DNA of 64,000 bases from Mycobacterium sp. D16Q13. GTDB lineage: Bacteria > Actinomycetota > Actinomycetes > Mycobacteriales > Mycobacteriaceae. Where the stretch lies: assembly GCF_002013375.1 (NCBI RefSeq), contig NZ_MAEW01000003.1:620001-684000 (forward strand). Direction: 5' to 3'. The translations under genes and the position numbers were made by a program. The notes beneath the pieces were generated by a model. It had not been told where the DNA came from, did no database searches, and saw only the letters and a program-made list of their open reading frames with translations. Positions 17,539-25,671 of the stretch are shown here, one piece after another. Position 1 is the stretch's first letter. Every line of letters starts with the position of its first letter.

Positions 17539-17602
17539 GGTCGCGACAATACCCCGCGACTGTGACAACTAAGTTGACATGCGTGGGCGCATCGACGGCG
17601 CG

Positions 17603-19126
17603 CTAGTAGGCCCCGTCACTGCGGGCCACCGCGCGGAAAGTGCGCCACAGGATGGATACGTCGGACACCATGGACCAGTTCTCGACATACGACAGGTCCA
17701 ACCGCACCGCCTCATCCCACGGCAGATCGGAACGCCCACTGACCTGCCACAAGCCGGTCATCCCCGGCTTGACCAGCAGCCGGCGCTTGATGACGTCGGT
17801 GTACTCCTCGACCTCCCGGCGCAGCGGCGGCCGGGGGCCCACCAGACTCATCTCACCCCGCAGCACATTGAACAGCTGGGGCAGTTCATCCAGGCTGGTA
17901 CGGCGCAGGAACCTGCCCACCATGGTGACCCGCGGATCTTCGCGCATCTTGAAAAGCGGTCCGGCGCCGTCGTTTTGTGCCAGCAGCTCGGCCACCATCT
18001 GGTCTGCGCCCGCCACCATGGACCGGAACTTGATCATGCGGAACGGCTTGGACCGCACGCCGATGCGTTCAGCCGAGTAGAACACCGACCCACGCGACTC
18101 CAGCTTCACAGCAAGGGCGCAGGCCAACAGAATCGGGCTAAACCCGATGATCAGCAACAGTGCACCCACGCGGTCGAACAGAACCTTGTGCATGCGCGAA
18201 GCACCCTCGTACTGGGGCTCTGCGAGGTGGATCAGCGGTACGGACCCGGCCGGCCGCACCCGAACCCGGGGCTGGTCGACATCGAACACACCGGGCGCGA
18301 CCAGCAGATTGACACCGATCTCGCTGAGACGCCAGGCCAGTTCGCGCATCTTTTCCGGGCCCAGCTGCTCGGTGGCCGTCACCGCCACGGTGTCGGCACC
18401 GGCCTCCAGTACCGCAGCGACAATGCGGTCTTCCGAACCCAGGATGGGGATCACCCGGTCGATGACCTCGATGTTCTGGCCCGGTGCACCCAAATATCCG
18501 GGAACACACACGCCGACGACGCGATACCCGAGCGCAGTATCACGCCCGAAGGCCTCGGCGAGGTTGAGCGCCGCAGCGTCGCCGCCGAGCACCACAACCC
18601 TGAAGATCTGCTTGCCGCGCGCACGCTGACGGTTGAGCCAACTGCGGCTGAGCTTCCGGTTGAGCAACAGGAACACAATCCCGACGATGAGCGACATCCC
18701 CAGCGCGAAACGCGAGACATTGAATTTGAACAGCACGCTGACGATGGCGAAAAGACCGAACATGTGGAATGTCGCGCGCAGTACCCGCTGGTACTCCTCG
18801 CCTCCACTGCCCATGAGATGCGGTTCCCTGCTGCGGTACACACCCAGCAGCAAGGCCCAGTAGCAGAAGAACCCAATCCTGATCCACAGTTCGGCGGGGG
18901 TCATCGGGTTGGTGGCGTTGCGTAGTTCGATCCAGGTCCAGCCGGCGACCGCGACGATCAGGGTGTCGGTAATCATCAGCCACCGGGTGTAGCGGTCTCC
19001 CCATTGCGCAGCGCGGTGTCCGGCAGAGGTTTGACCGACTGCTTGTGAGCGGCGCGGGCGCCGCACGCTGCCGATTCGGCCCCTCAGCCGGGTCGGCGCA
19101 GGCGAGCCTTCGTTCACCGCGACCAC
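17603..19126 (-). CDS. Polyprenyl-phosphate sugar phosphotransferase (WcaJ/exopolysaccharide-initiating)
   Basis: 507 residues from GTG 19126, preceded by GGAAGGA seven bases upstream. Four N-terminal membrane helices (about 50-165) and a Rossmann-like nucleotide-binding domain (VVVLGGDAAALNLAEAF) lead to another membrane segment (about 325-345). The C-terminal bacterial sugar transferase domain has KFRSMV, RRTSLDELPQLFNVLRGEMS, LVGPRPP and KPGMTGLWQVSGRSD. The family transfers a sugar-1-phosphate to the lipid carrier, the first step of exopolysaccharide or glycan repeat assembly. No other glycan genes are adjacent. A 620-bp gene-free stretch lies upstream, suggesting complex regulation. Confidence 0.9.
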   Translation of the reverse strand: MVAVNEGSPAPTRLRGRIGSVRRPRRSQAVGQTSAGHRAAQWGDRYTRWLMITDTLIVAVAGWTWIELRNATNPMTPAELWIRIGFFCYWALLLGVYRSREPHLMGSGGEEYQRVLRATFHMFGLFAIVSVLFKFNVSRFALGMSLIVGIVFLLLNRKLSRSWLNRQRARGKQIFRVVVLGGDAAALNLAEAFGRDTALGYRVVGVCVPGYLGAPGQNIEVIDRVIPILGSEDRIVAAVLEAGADTVAVTATEQLGPEKMRELAWRLSEIGVNLLVAPGVFDVDQPRVRVRPAGSVPLIHLAEPQYEGASRMHKVLFDRVGALLLIIGFSPILLACALAVKLESRGSVFYSAERIGVRSKPFRMIKFRSMVAGADQMVAELLAQNDGAGPLFKMREDPRVTMVGRFLRRTSLDELPQLFNVLRGEMSLVGPRPPLRREVEEYTDVIKRRLLVKPGMTGLWQVSGRSDLPWDEAVRLDLSYVENWSMVSDVSILWRTFRAVARSDGAY

Positions 19127-19747
19127 GAGCGTGTCCTTCCAGAACAACCCCAACAGCAAAAATCAGAAAGTCTTGTGTCATGAAGCGCCAGGCGCCGAAG
19201 TCTCGCCCAATCCGGCGATGACAACCGCCGGGCGAACGAATCAGGCCGGTGGCCACGTCAAAGGTGAAACGCCCGTTACCCAGTTTTGTACGAAAGGGAA
19301 TGTATCCAGAGAATCGCCGTCGGGCAACACCTCACCGCCCATGGCCTGCAATTGTGATTGAGGTCACCGACGCTCAGGAGAAATGAACAGCTTGTTCTTA
19401 TCCGGAAGCGCTGAAAGTCGCTCTGAACTGGGAAAATCCCGAACTCTGTCAAGTCGAAGCAAAGTTCATCATGTACAAATTAGCTCACTACAAACGTCGC
19501 AGCAGGGAACGCCAGCAATGTCAGCGTCAATTAATAGAGACGGCTGCGCAACATCTTCAAGGGAAAGCGACGGCGGGCCGGCCGCAGCCAGGGGGCCATG
19601 GGGTTACCCCTCCACGACCTGACAGATTTTGCTCACAAGCGAACAGGCACCCAGTAATTCTGGTAACGGCAGTGAACCACATGGTCAGCGCCTCGATGTG
19701 GTGCACCTCATACCGCTAACTGGATACGTGCGTTAGCCCAATTTGGT
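19127..19747. other. Gene-free interval upstream of the sugar transferase
   Basis: About 620 bases, richer in A/T in the middle than the flanks, with no ORF that looks coding. It should hold the promoter and leader of the sugar transferase gene and the 3' end of the oxygenase gene. A short palindrome GGGGT-t-ACCCC lies at 19600-19610. No RNA gene is recognised, although an untranslated RNA is possible. Confidence 0.4.
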
Positions 19748-20683
19748 TCAGACCAGCGCGCGCCCGGTGCGAATTCTCCGGTCGAGATCGATCATCAGCG
19801 CGTTGAACGGGAAGCGTCGCAGCCCGTTGGGCAGGAGACGATTGGCCATACCAAGAAGCGTGACGACGGCCCGGAAGGTTCGCTCACGCGCAGGACTCCA
19901 GGGCAGCCGCATCTCATCCCGGAACCGCTGCGGCAAGAATCCCGTCGAGATGAGTCGCGAGAAGGCACCCACCGGCCGGCGCATGAACCGCGGTACCGCA
20001 ATGGCCGCCGAAATGATCCGATACAGGTACGGCCGCACGTGATCATCGATATGGACCAGGTCCAGGGATTGCTCCCAGTACGCGTCGAACTCCGCACAGG
20101 ACTTCGGCCACATCGCGAGGGGCATCTGCAGCGTCGTCCCCATGACGGCACCCTCTTGCAGACACCGCTCGGCCATGTCGGCCGTCATCGGACCTACGAA
20201 GGCCTCGTACACATCGACAAATCCCTTGTAGAGGCAGATCGCCACCCATTTCTGCAGTTCCGGGTCAAAGGCGTTGTACTGCACCGTGTCCCCTGGGGCC
20301 GAGCGGACCTGCGCGTGGGAGCGATTGGTCGCCTTCCGGAATGCGGCCTTCTGCTCCGGGCTCCCCAGGGATGACACCGCCAGGAAGGTGAAGGTGGTAC
20401 GGGCCCGCTTCACGGGGTGCAGGTCGGCGCGGCCACTCTCTACCTTGCTATCGACGACGCCATACCCGACGCCGGGGCGTGCCAGCTGCATGACGATGTT
20501 GGCCGGACCTCCCAGCAGGGCCAGCCCCATCAGGTTGTCCGCCATATTGCTCTGTCGTCGCCAGGACCACCACGGCGACAGACGCGCGGCGGGAGGCACC
20601 GGCTCGTCGCGACGACTCCGCGTACCCGGACCTCCGTCGCCAACGATCGATTGATCGACCTCTGACACCCGTTCGATTGTCAC
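19748..20683 (-). CDS. DUF2236/MpaB-type oxygenase family protein (Rv0276-like)
   Basis: 311 residues from GTG 20683, preceded by AAGGGG. The protein has the MpaB/latex-clearing-protein look: a helical domain with ADNLMGLALLGGPANIVMQLARPGVGYGV, then HPVKRARTTFTFL and a later HIDDHVRPYLYRI. Members of this group bind heme and act as oxygenases or dehydrogenases, but the substrate here is unknown. M. tuberculosis Rv0276 occupies the same place beside a TetR, VOC, TetR series. It is divergent from that TetR gene. Confidence 0.8.
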   Translation of the reverse strand: MTIERVSEVDQSIVGDGGPGTRSRRDEPVPPAARLSPWWSWRRQSNMADNLMGLALLGGPANIVMQLARPGVGYGVVDSKVESGRADLHPVKRARTTFTFLAVSSLGSPEQKAAFRKATNRSHAQVRSAPGDTVQYNAFDPELQKWVAICLYKGFVDVYEAFVGPMTADMAERCLQEGAVMGTTLQMPLAMWPKSCAEFDAYWEQSLDLVHIDDHVRPYLYRIISAAIAVPRFMRRPVGAFSRLISTGFLPQRFRDEMRLPWSPARERTFRAVVTLLGMANRLLPNGLRRFPFNALMIDLDRRIRTGRALV

Positions 20684-20702
20684 CGTTGACCCCTTAATCT
20701 GC

Positions 20703-20714
20703 GAACGCTTGTTC
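20703..20714. promoter_or_regulatory. Short inverted repeat between oxygenase and tetR
   Basis: GAAC-gctt-GTTC lies in the 73-bp gap between the two divergent starts (20683 minus, 20757 plus). Short, but well placed for a TetR operator. Confidence 0.35.
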
Positions 20715-20756
20715 TCAAATATCTTCCAGCGGGGTACCACCTGTCAAGATGTACTG

Positions 20757-21356
20757 GTGACGTCATCGCGGGTCTATGGCGGCGTGCAGGCTCCCGACCG
20801 CCAAGCCGAGCGCCGGAACCGGCTGCTCGAGGCGGGCCTCGACCTACTGACCTCCGGCCCCGCACCCAATGTGACGGTCCGCGGCGTGTGCAAGCACGCC
20901 GGTGTGGTCGCACGGTACTTCTATGAGAACTTCACCGATCTCGACGAATTGACGGCCCAGGTGTACGACGGCGTAATCGGCACGGTCGCCACATCAACCC
21001 AGAAAGCCGTCGACGCCGCGCCGCTGCGCGAGAAGACCGCGGCAGGCATCGCCAACATCGTGCACGTCATCGCGGCCGATCCCCGGATCGGCCACCTACT
21101 CTTCGGCAGCAATCCTGCTAATTCGGTGATCGCACAACGCCGTAGCGCGGCCGAGCAGCTTTTCGCAGCCCTCTCCGGCCAGCACTTGAACAAGACGTAC
21201 CAACTCCCGAACGACGAATCGATGCGCGCCGCAGCCTACTTCGCCGTCGGCGGCGTCGGCCAGACGCTCGCGGCCTGGGTGACCGGCCAGTTGAAGCTCA
21301 GTGCAGACGAGCTTGTCGTCGTACTTACCCGCCTGCTCGAGCCGGTCAGGCGGTAG
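20757..21356 (+). CDS. TetR family regulator (Rv0275c-like)
   Basis: 199 residues from GTG 20757. The HTH region has QAERRNRLLEAGLDLL, then VTVRGVCKHAGVVARYFYENFTDLDELTAQVYD. The C-terminal domain ends QLKLSADELVVVLTRLLEPVRR. A TTG at 20709 would overlap the putative operator and is rejected. It probably regulates the divergent MpaB-type oxygenase and itself. The 3' end overlaps the convergent VOC gene by 11 bp. Confidence 0.85.
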   Translation: MTSSRVYGGVQAPDRQAERRNRLLEAGLDLLTSGPAPNVTVRGVCKHAGVVARYFYENFTDLDELTAQVYDGVIGTVATSTQKAVDAAPLREKTAAGIANIVHVIAADPRIGHLLFGSNPANSVIAQRRSAAEQLFAALSGQHLNKTYQLPNDESMRAAAYFAVGGVGQTLAAWVTGQLKLSADELVVVLTRLLEPVRR

Positions 21357-21933
21357 CGACTTCCCGTGGGGTGCGCTCGGCGGCAGTCTTCGGCGCAACA
21401 CGCACATCCGCCGAGGTGAACTCCTTAGTCCAACAAGCGAATTCGAGTGTAATTCCGTCAGGATCGAGGAAGTAGAACGACCGCACGTACACGCCCGGGT
21501 GCAGTTCCCTCGACACCTGGAACTCACTCTCGTCGTGATTGAGAATCGGTCCCACCCGCACACCCTTGGCCTTGAGCTTGACGCGGTACTCATCGAACTT
21601 CTCAGCGGGAACATGCAGCGAAATGTGGTTCATGGAGCTGACGGCGCTCACGATGTCGCCGATTCCCGGAATGGCGGCCGGGGCCGAAATGCCCGGGACA
21701 CCGTCCGGCGCATCCTTGAACCAGAAGAAGGCCAGACTGTCGCCACCACCGGCGTCGAAGAAGAAGTGTTGCCCCTGCCCCATCGGCAGGTCGAGCGACT
21801 TGATGAGCGGCATGCCCAGCACGTTGGTGTAGAAGTCCACAGTGCGCTCCATGTCCGAACATACAAGCGCCACATGGTTGAAACCGCCGAACTCGAATTC
21901 GGGGTTGGGGTTGTTCGGTTTGATCATCGTCAT
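21346..21933 (-). CDS. VOC superfamily (glyoxalase/extradiol dioxygenase-fold) protein (Rv0274-like)
   Basis: 195 residues from ATG 21933 with AAGGAGG ideally placed. Two beta-alpha-beta-beta-beta modules are visible: FNHVALVCSDMERTVDFYTNVLGMPL and MNHISLHVPAEKFDEYRVKLKAKGV, ending SFYFLDPDGITLEFACW. H20 and the later His and Glu are the expected metal ligands. The family covers dioxygenases, isomerases and lyases, and the reaction is unknown here. It shares an operator-bearing promoter region with the divergent TetR gene at 22016. Confidence 0.85.
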   Translation of the reverse strand: MTMIKPNNPNPEFEFGGFNHVALVCSDMERTVDFYTNVLGMPLIKSLDLPMGQGQHFFFDAGGGDSLAFFWFKDAPDGVPGISAPAAIPGIGDIVSAVSSMNHISLHVPAEKFDEYRVKLKAKGVRVGPILNHDESEFQVSRELHPGVYVRSFYFLDPDGITLEFACWTKEFTSADVRVAPKTAAERTPREVATA

Positions 21934-21982
21934 GGGGAGCCTCCTTGATCCGACCGCATGACAGCCTTGCGTTTTACGCTAA

Positions 21983-22006
21983 TCTGAATCTAACATCAGA
22001 TTCAGA
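21983..22006. promoter_or_regulatory. Perfect palindromic operator between VOC gene and tetR operon
   Basis: 9-bp arms TCTGAATCT (21983-21991) and AGATTCAGA (21998-22006) are separated by six bases, ending ten bases before the tetR ATG. Classic TetR-type site, able to control both divergent units. Confidence 0.7.
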
Positions 22007-22015
22007 AATGGGTCA

Positions 22016-22657
22016 ATGGTGCACGGCGAACAGACAGGGGTGAGCGTGGTCCAACCCACCGTGCGAGGCCGTCAAACCCAGGCCGCGATCGATGAGGCCG
22101 CGCGAACTGTCATCACCCGCAAGGGAATCCTTGCCACCACCGTTGCCGATATCGCCAGCGAGGCAGGCCGGTCCACGGCGTCGTTCTACAACTACTACGA
22201 CTCCAAAGAGGCGATGGTCGCGCAGTGGGCCATGCGATTTCGCACCGAGGCGCAGGAGCGGGTCTCCTCACTGGTGGCCGAGCCACGGGCACAGACAGAT
22301 AAGCAGCGCGCGCGAGACATCGCGACCGCGCACTGGCTCACCTGGCGCCACCAGTTGGCCGAGATGATCAGCGTCTCGCAGATGGCCATGATCAGTACCG
22401 AGTTCGCCGAGTTCTGGAATCAAATATGTTCCGAACCCATCGATTTCCTCACTACCACCATCAAACGGGCACAACGCGACGGCTACAGCCCTGGCAATGA
22501 TCCGCATCTCATGGCCACCGCGATCGTCTCGATGATGAACCAGTTTGCCTACAACCAGCTCAGCCAGGGCAATGCCGCCACCGTCGACGACGATGCCTGC
22601 ATAGACACTCTGGCCGGAATCTGTTACCGCGCCATCTATTCCAAGGAGGTCTGCTGA
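22016..22657 (+). CDS. TetR family regulator (Rv0273c-like)
   Basis: 213 residues. The HTH segment is ARTVITRKGILATTVADIASEAGRSTASFYNYYDSKEAMVAQWAM. ATG 22016 lies immediately after the palindrome; GTG codons eight and ten residues in are possible alternative starts. It is the first gene of a run with the hydrolase (two bases later) and the hydroxyacid dehydrogenase, so it is probably autoregulated together with them. Confidence 0.86.
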   Translation: MVHGEQTGVSVVQPTVRGRQTQAAIDEAARTVITRKGILATTVADIASEAGRSTASFYNYYDSKEAMVAQWAMRFRTEAQERVSSLVAEPRAQTDKQRARDIATAHWLTWRHQLAEMISVSQMAMISTEFAEFWNQICSEPIDFLTTTIKRAQRDGYSPGNDPHLMATAIVSMMNQFAYNQLSQGNAATVDDDACIDTLAGICYRAIYSKEVC

Positions 22658-22659
22658 AC

Positions 22660-23775
22660 ATGACGACGATCGTGCGGGACTTTATCGGGCTACCGTCGCC
22701 GACCGCCGGACGCAATGGTGCCGGTGGGCACCCGTGCCAGGGTCTGTATCACCGGGCGGCCGGAACCACACCCAAGATCGCCTTCATCGCCACCCACTAT
22801 CAGATCGACTTCTCCGAGCATTACATCGCCGAATACCTGGCACGGCACGGGTACGGATTCCTGGGCTGGAACACCCGATTCCGGGGATTTGAAAGCCACT
22901 TCCTACTCGACCATGCCCTGGTGGACATCGGCGTGGGGGTGCGCTGGCTGCGGGAGCAGGCGGGCGTGGAAACGGTACTGCTGCTGGGCAATTCAGGGGG
23001 TGGCTCACTGATGGCGGCATACCAGTCGCAGGCGGTCGCTCCGAAGGTGACACCGCTGGAGGGCATGCGTCCGGCAGAAGGGCTCGACACTCTGCCCGCC
23101 GCATCGGGCTATGTGGCCAGTGCTGCCCATCTCGGCCGCCCCGATGTGCTGACCGACTGGATGGATGCCTCGGTGATCGACGAGAGCGACCCGGCCTCCA
23201 CCGACCCGGCCCTCGACCTGTTCAACGAGGAGAACGGGCCCGCATACTCCCCCGCGTTCGTCGCCAAGTATCGCGAAGGCCAGGTGGCGCGTAATCACCG
23301 GATCACCGCCTGGGCGCTCGATGAGCTCGCCCGGGTACGTGCGGCCGGGTTCAGCGACCGCGCCTTCACCGTGCACCGGACCTGGGCCGATCCCCGCATG
23401 GTCGACCCCACCCTGGAGCCCACCAAGCGCCCGGCCAACCTCTGCTACGCGGGCGTGCCGGTCAAAGCCAACCGCTCCACCTTCGGAATCGGTTGTGCCA
23501 CCACGCTGAAGAACTGGCTCGGCATGTGGAGCCTGTCGCACGCCCAGACCCGCGCCGAGCCGCATCTGGCCGATGTCACCGTCCCCGCCTTGGTCATCAA
23601 CGCCGATGGCGATACCGGAGTCTTCCCCTCGGACGCCCAGCACATCCACGACGCACTGGGCTCGACCGACAAGTCTCAGGCCTCCATCGACGCCGACCAC
23701 TACTTCCAGAACCCGGGAGCCCGCCAGGAGCAGGCAGATATCATCGCAGAGTGGGCAGGCAAGCGGTGGCGGTGA
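22660..23775 (+). CDS. Alpha/beta hydrolase (Rv0272c-like)
   Basis: 371 residues from ATG 22660, preceded by AAGGAGG nine bases upstream and two bases after the tetR stop. The hydrolase core includes PKIAFIATHYQIDFSEHYIAEYLARHGYGFLGWNTRFRG, nucleophile elbow GNSGGGS, an acid region VINADGDTGVFPSD and a likely catalytic His in DADHYF. The length is like M. tuberculosis Rv0272c, which has the same neighbour order. The substrate is unknown. Its stop is one base from the next gene. Confidence 0.83.
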   Translation: MTTIVRDFIGLPSPTAGRNGAGGHPCQGLYHRAAGTTPKIAFIATHYQIDFSEHYIAEYLARHGYGFLGWNTRFRGFESHFLLDHALVDIGVGVRWLREQAGVETVLLLGNSGGGSLMAAYQSQAVAPKVTPLEGMRPAEGLDTLPAASGYVASAAHLGRPDVLTDWMDASVIDESDPASTDPALDLFNEENGPAYSPAFVAKYREGQVARNHRITAWALDELARVRAAGFSDRAFTVHRTWADPRMVDPTLEPTKRPANLCYAGVPVKANRSTFGIGCATTLKNWLGMWSLSHAQTRAEPHLADVTVPALVINADGDTGVFPSDAQHIHDALGSTDKSQASIDADHYFQNPGARQEQADIIAEWAGKRWR

Positions 23776-23776
23776 G

Positions 23777-24739
23777 ATGAGCCGCTCGCGCGAAGGCCAT
23801 CGGGTACGAGTCCTCGCCCACTTTCCGGGCGGTCCACTCGCTCGCGAACAGCTTGCACCGCACACCGATTGGCTCGACGTCCATTTCTGTGCCGAAGACG
23901 ACGACGACACCTTCTACGCCGAACTGCCGCACGCCGAGGTGCTGTGGCATGTGCTTCGTCCGCTGTCCGCCGACGACGTCGCAAAGGGCGAACGGCTGCG
24001 GCTGATCCACAAGTTCGGTGCCGGGGTGAACACCATCGCGCTGGACGCCGCCTCCGCACAGGGTGTCGCCGTCGCCAACATGCCGGGCGCCAACGCGCCG
24101 TCGGTCGCCGAGGGCACGCTGCTGTTGATGCTGGCAGCGCTGCGACAGCTCCCGCGGCTGGACCGGGCCATCCGCGCCGGTCGCGGATGGCCCACCGATC
24201 AGTCTCTCGGCGATACCGTTCGCGATATCGGCTCCTGCACAGTGGGATTGGTGGGGTACGGCAACATCGCCAAGACCCTGGAACGGATTTTGCTGGCAAT
24301 GGGCGCCACCGTCGTGCACACCAGCACCCGCGACGACGGTTCCGCCGGCTGGCGAAGCCTGGATGACCTGCTGACCAGCAGCGATATCGTGTCGCTGCAT
24401 CTGCCGCTCACAGACGCCAGCTCCGGCCTGCTCGACGCCGCGGCGCTGGCCCGGATGAAACCCGGATCGGTCCTGGTCAATACCTCCCGCGGCGCGGTCG
24501 TCGACGAGGCGGCGCTGGTCGCGGCGCTACGGCAGGGGCCGCTCGGGGCCGCCGGTCTCGATGTCTTTGCACAAGAGCCGATCTCGCCAGAGAATCCGCT
24601 GTTGACCCTGCCCAACGTGGTGCTCACACCGCATGTCACGTGGTTCACCGCCGACACCATGACGCGCTACCTGGAGCATGCAATAGACAACTCCCGGCGT
24701 ATACATGAGGGGATGCCGCTAGCTGACCGCGTGCGCTAG
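23777..24739 (+). CDS. D-isomer-specific 2-hydroxyacid dehydrogenase family protein
   Basis: 320 residues from ATG 23777, one base after the hydrolase stop. The NAD-binding motif GLVGYGNIAKTLE sits mid-protein. The catalytic set is present: Arg in NTSRGAVVDEAAL, Glu in GLDVFAQEP and His in VVLTPHVTWF. These enzymes reduce 2-oxoacids or oxidise 2-hydroxyacids. It is not part of the M. tuberculosis Rv0272c/Rv0271c arrangement as I remember it, so it looks like an insertion into the locus. Translational coupling with the hydrolase suggests a shared pathway. Confidence 0.88.
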   Translation: MSRSREGHRVRVLAHFPGGPLAREQLAPHTDWLDVHFCAEDDDDTFYAELPHAEVLWHVLRPLSADDVAKGERLRLIHKFGAGVNTIALDAASAQGVAVANMPGANAPSVAEGTLLLMLAALRQLPRLDRAIRAGRGWPTDQSLGDTVRDIGSCTVGLVGYGNIAKTLERILLAMGATVVHTSTRDDGSAGWRSLDDLLTSSDIVSLHLPLTDASSGLLDAAALARMKPGSVLVNTSRGAVVDEAALVAALRQGPLGAAGLDVFAQEPISPENPLLTLPNVVLTPHVTWFTADTMTRYLEHAIDNSRRIHEGMPLADRVR

Positions 24740-24778
24740 GCTAGCGCCCGGAGATTTACACTAGAGAGTATTCGTAAA
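24733..24778. promoter_or_regulatory. Palindrome and inverted repeat ahead of the SDR gene
   Basis: GCGCTAG-g-CTAGCGC (24733-24747) spans the dehydrogenase stop codon, and TTTAC (24755-24759) pairs with GTAAA (24774-24778) across 14 bases. Together with the 65-bp gap they suggest a separate, regulated promoter for the SDR-fadE unit. Confidence 0.4.
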
Positions 24779-24804
24779 CGAACCACAATGGCGTGGGAGG
24801 ACGA

Positions 24805-25656
24805 ATGGGAACAGCTGTACAGCTCGCGGGCAAGGTCGTCGCCATCACCGGCGGAGCACGCGGAATCGGCCGGGCCATCGCCACGGCGTTCGCGGCCGAG
24901 GGCGCGAAGGTGGCGATCGGCGATATCGACAAGAAGCTGTGTGAGAACACCGCCGCCGAGATCGGAAACGGCACCATCGGTCTGCCGCTCGACGTGACCG
25001 ATCATGGCAGCTTCGAGGCCTTCTTCGACACCATCGCGGCCACCGTCGGACCCGTCGACGTGATCGTGAACAACGCGGGCATCATGCCGATCACACCGTT
25101 CGGGGAAGAATCGCTCGAATCCATCCAGCGCCAGCTGGACATCAATGTGCGCGGCGTCATGTGGGGCAGCCAGCTCGCCGTCAAACGGATGAAGCCGCGC
25201 GGTGGTGGCGTGATCGTCAACATCGCGTCGGCGGCAGGCAAGATGGGCGTGCCCGGACTCGCCACGTACTGCGCCACGAAATGGGCAGTGGTCGGTCTCT
25301 GCGAGTCACTGACCCTCGAACTCAAGGATGACAACATCTCCGTTGTCTGCGTGATGCCGGGCGTGGTCAACACCGAGCTGGTGGCCGGCCTCGAAGAGCA
25401 TTGGCTGCTGGGAATCGTTCAGCCCGAAGACATTGCCGCCGGCGTACTGAAAGCAGTGCGCAAGGGCAAGTTCCCCGTCATGGTGCCCAAGAAACTGGGC
25501 CCACTGCTGCGAACAACCGCCATGCTGCCCCGAGCGCTGTACGGTCCCGCGGCGCGGTCACTGGGGATGGACCACTTCATGCTCGACGCCCATGGCACCT
25601 CGGCGCGTGCCGCATACGAGGACCGCGCCAGCCACAGCGAGCCCAGCGCCGACTAG
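24805..25656 (+). CDS. Short-chain dehydrogenase/reductase
   Basis: 283 residues from ATG 24805 with GGGAGGA upstream. The NAD(P)-binding motif TGGARGIG lies at residues 15-22, NNAG follows the fourth strand, and the catalytic Ser and YxxxK are in VNIASAAGKMGVPGLATYCATKWAV. The C-terminal extension includes PVMVPKKLGPLLRTTAMLP, which may contact membrane or a lipid substrate. It lies 15 bp before the FadE6-like gene, so oxidation of an acyl or hydroxyacyl intermediate is plausible. Confidence 0.87.
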   Translation: MGTAVQLAGKVVAITGGARGIGRAIATAFAAEGAKVAIGDIDKKLCENTAAEIGNGTIGLPLDVTDHGSFEAFFDTIAATVGPVDVIVNNAGIMPITPFGEESLESIQRQLDINVRGVMWGSQLAVKRMKPRGGGVIVNIASAAGKMGVPGLATYCATKWAVVGLCESLTLELKDDNISVVCVMPGVVNTELVAGLEEHWLLGIVQPEDIAAGVLKAVRKGKFPVMVPKKLGPLLRTTAMLPRALYGPAARSLGMDHFMLDAHGTSARAAYEDRASHSEPSAD

Positions 25657-25671
25657 TTAGGAAGCAGCCCA

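Noticed and set aside
17579-18925. 448-residue open frame on the plus strand
   Set aside because: It is antisense to the clearly coding sugar transferase gene and has His/Gln/Arg-rich composition typical of a high-G+C shadow frame.
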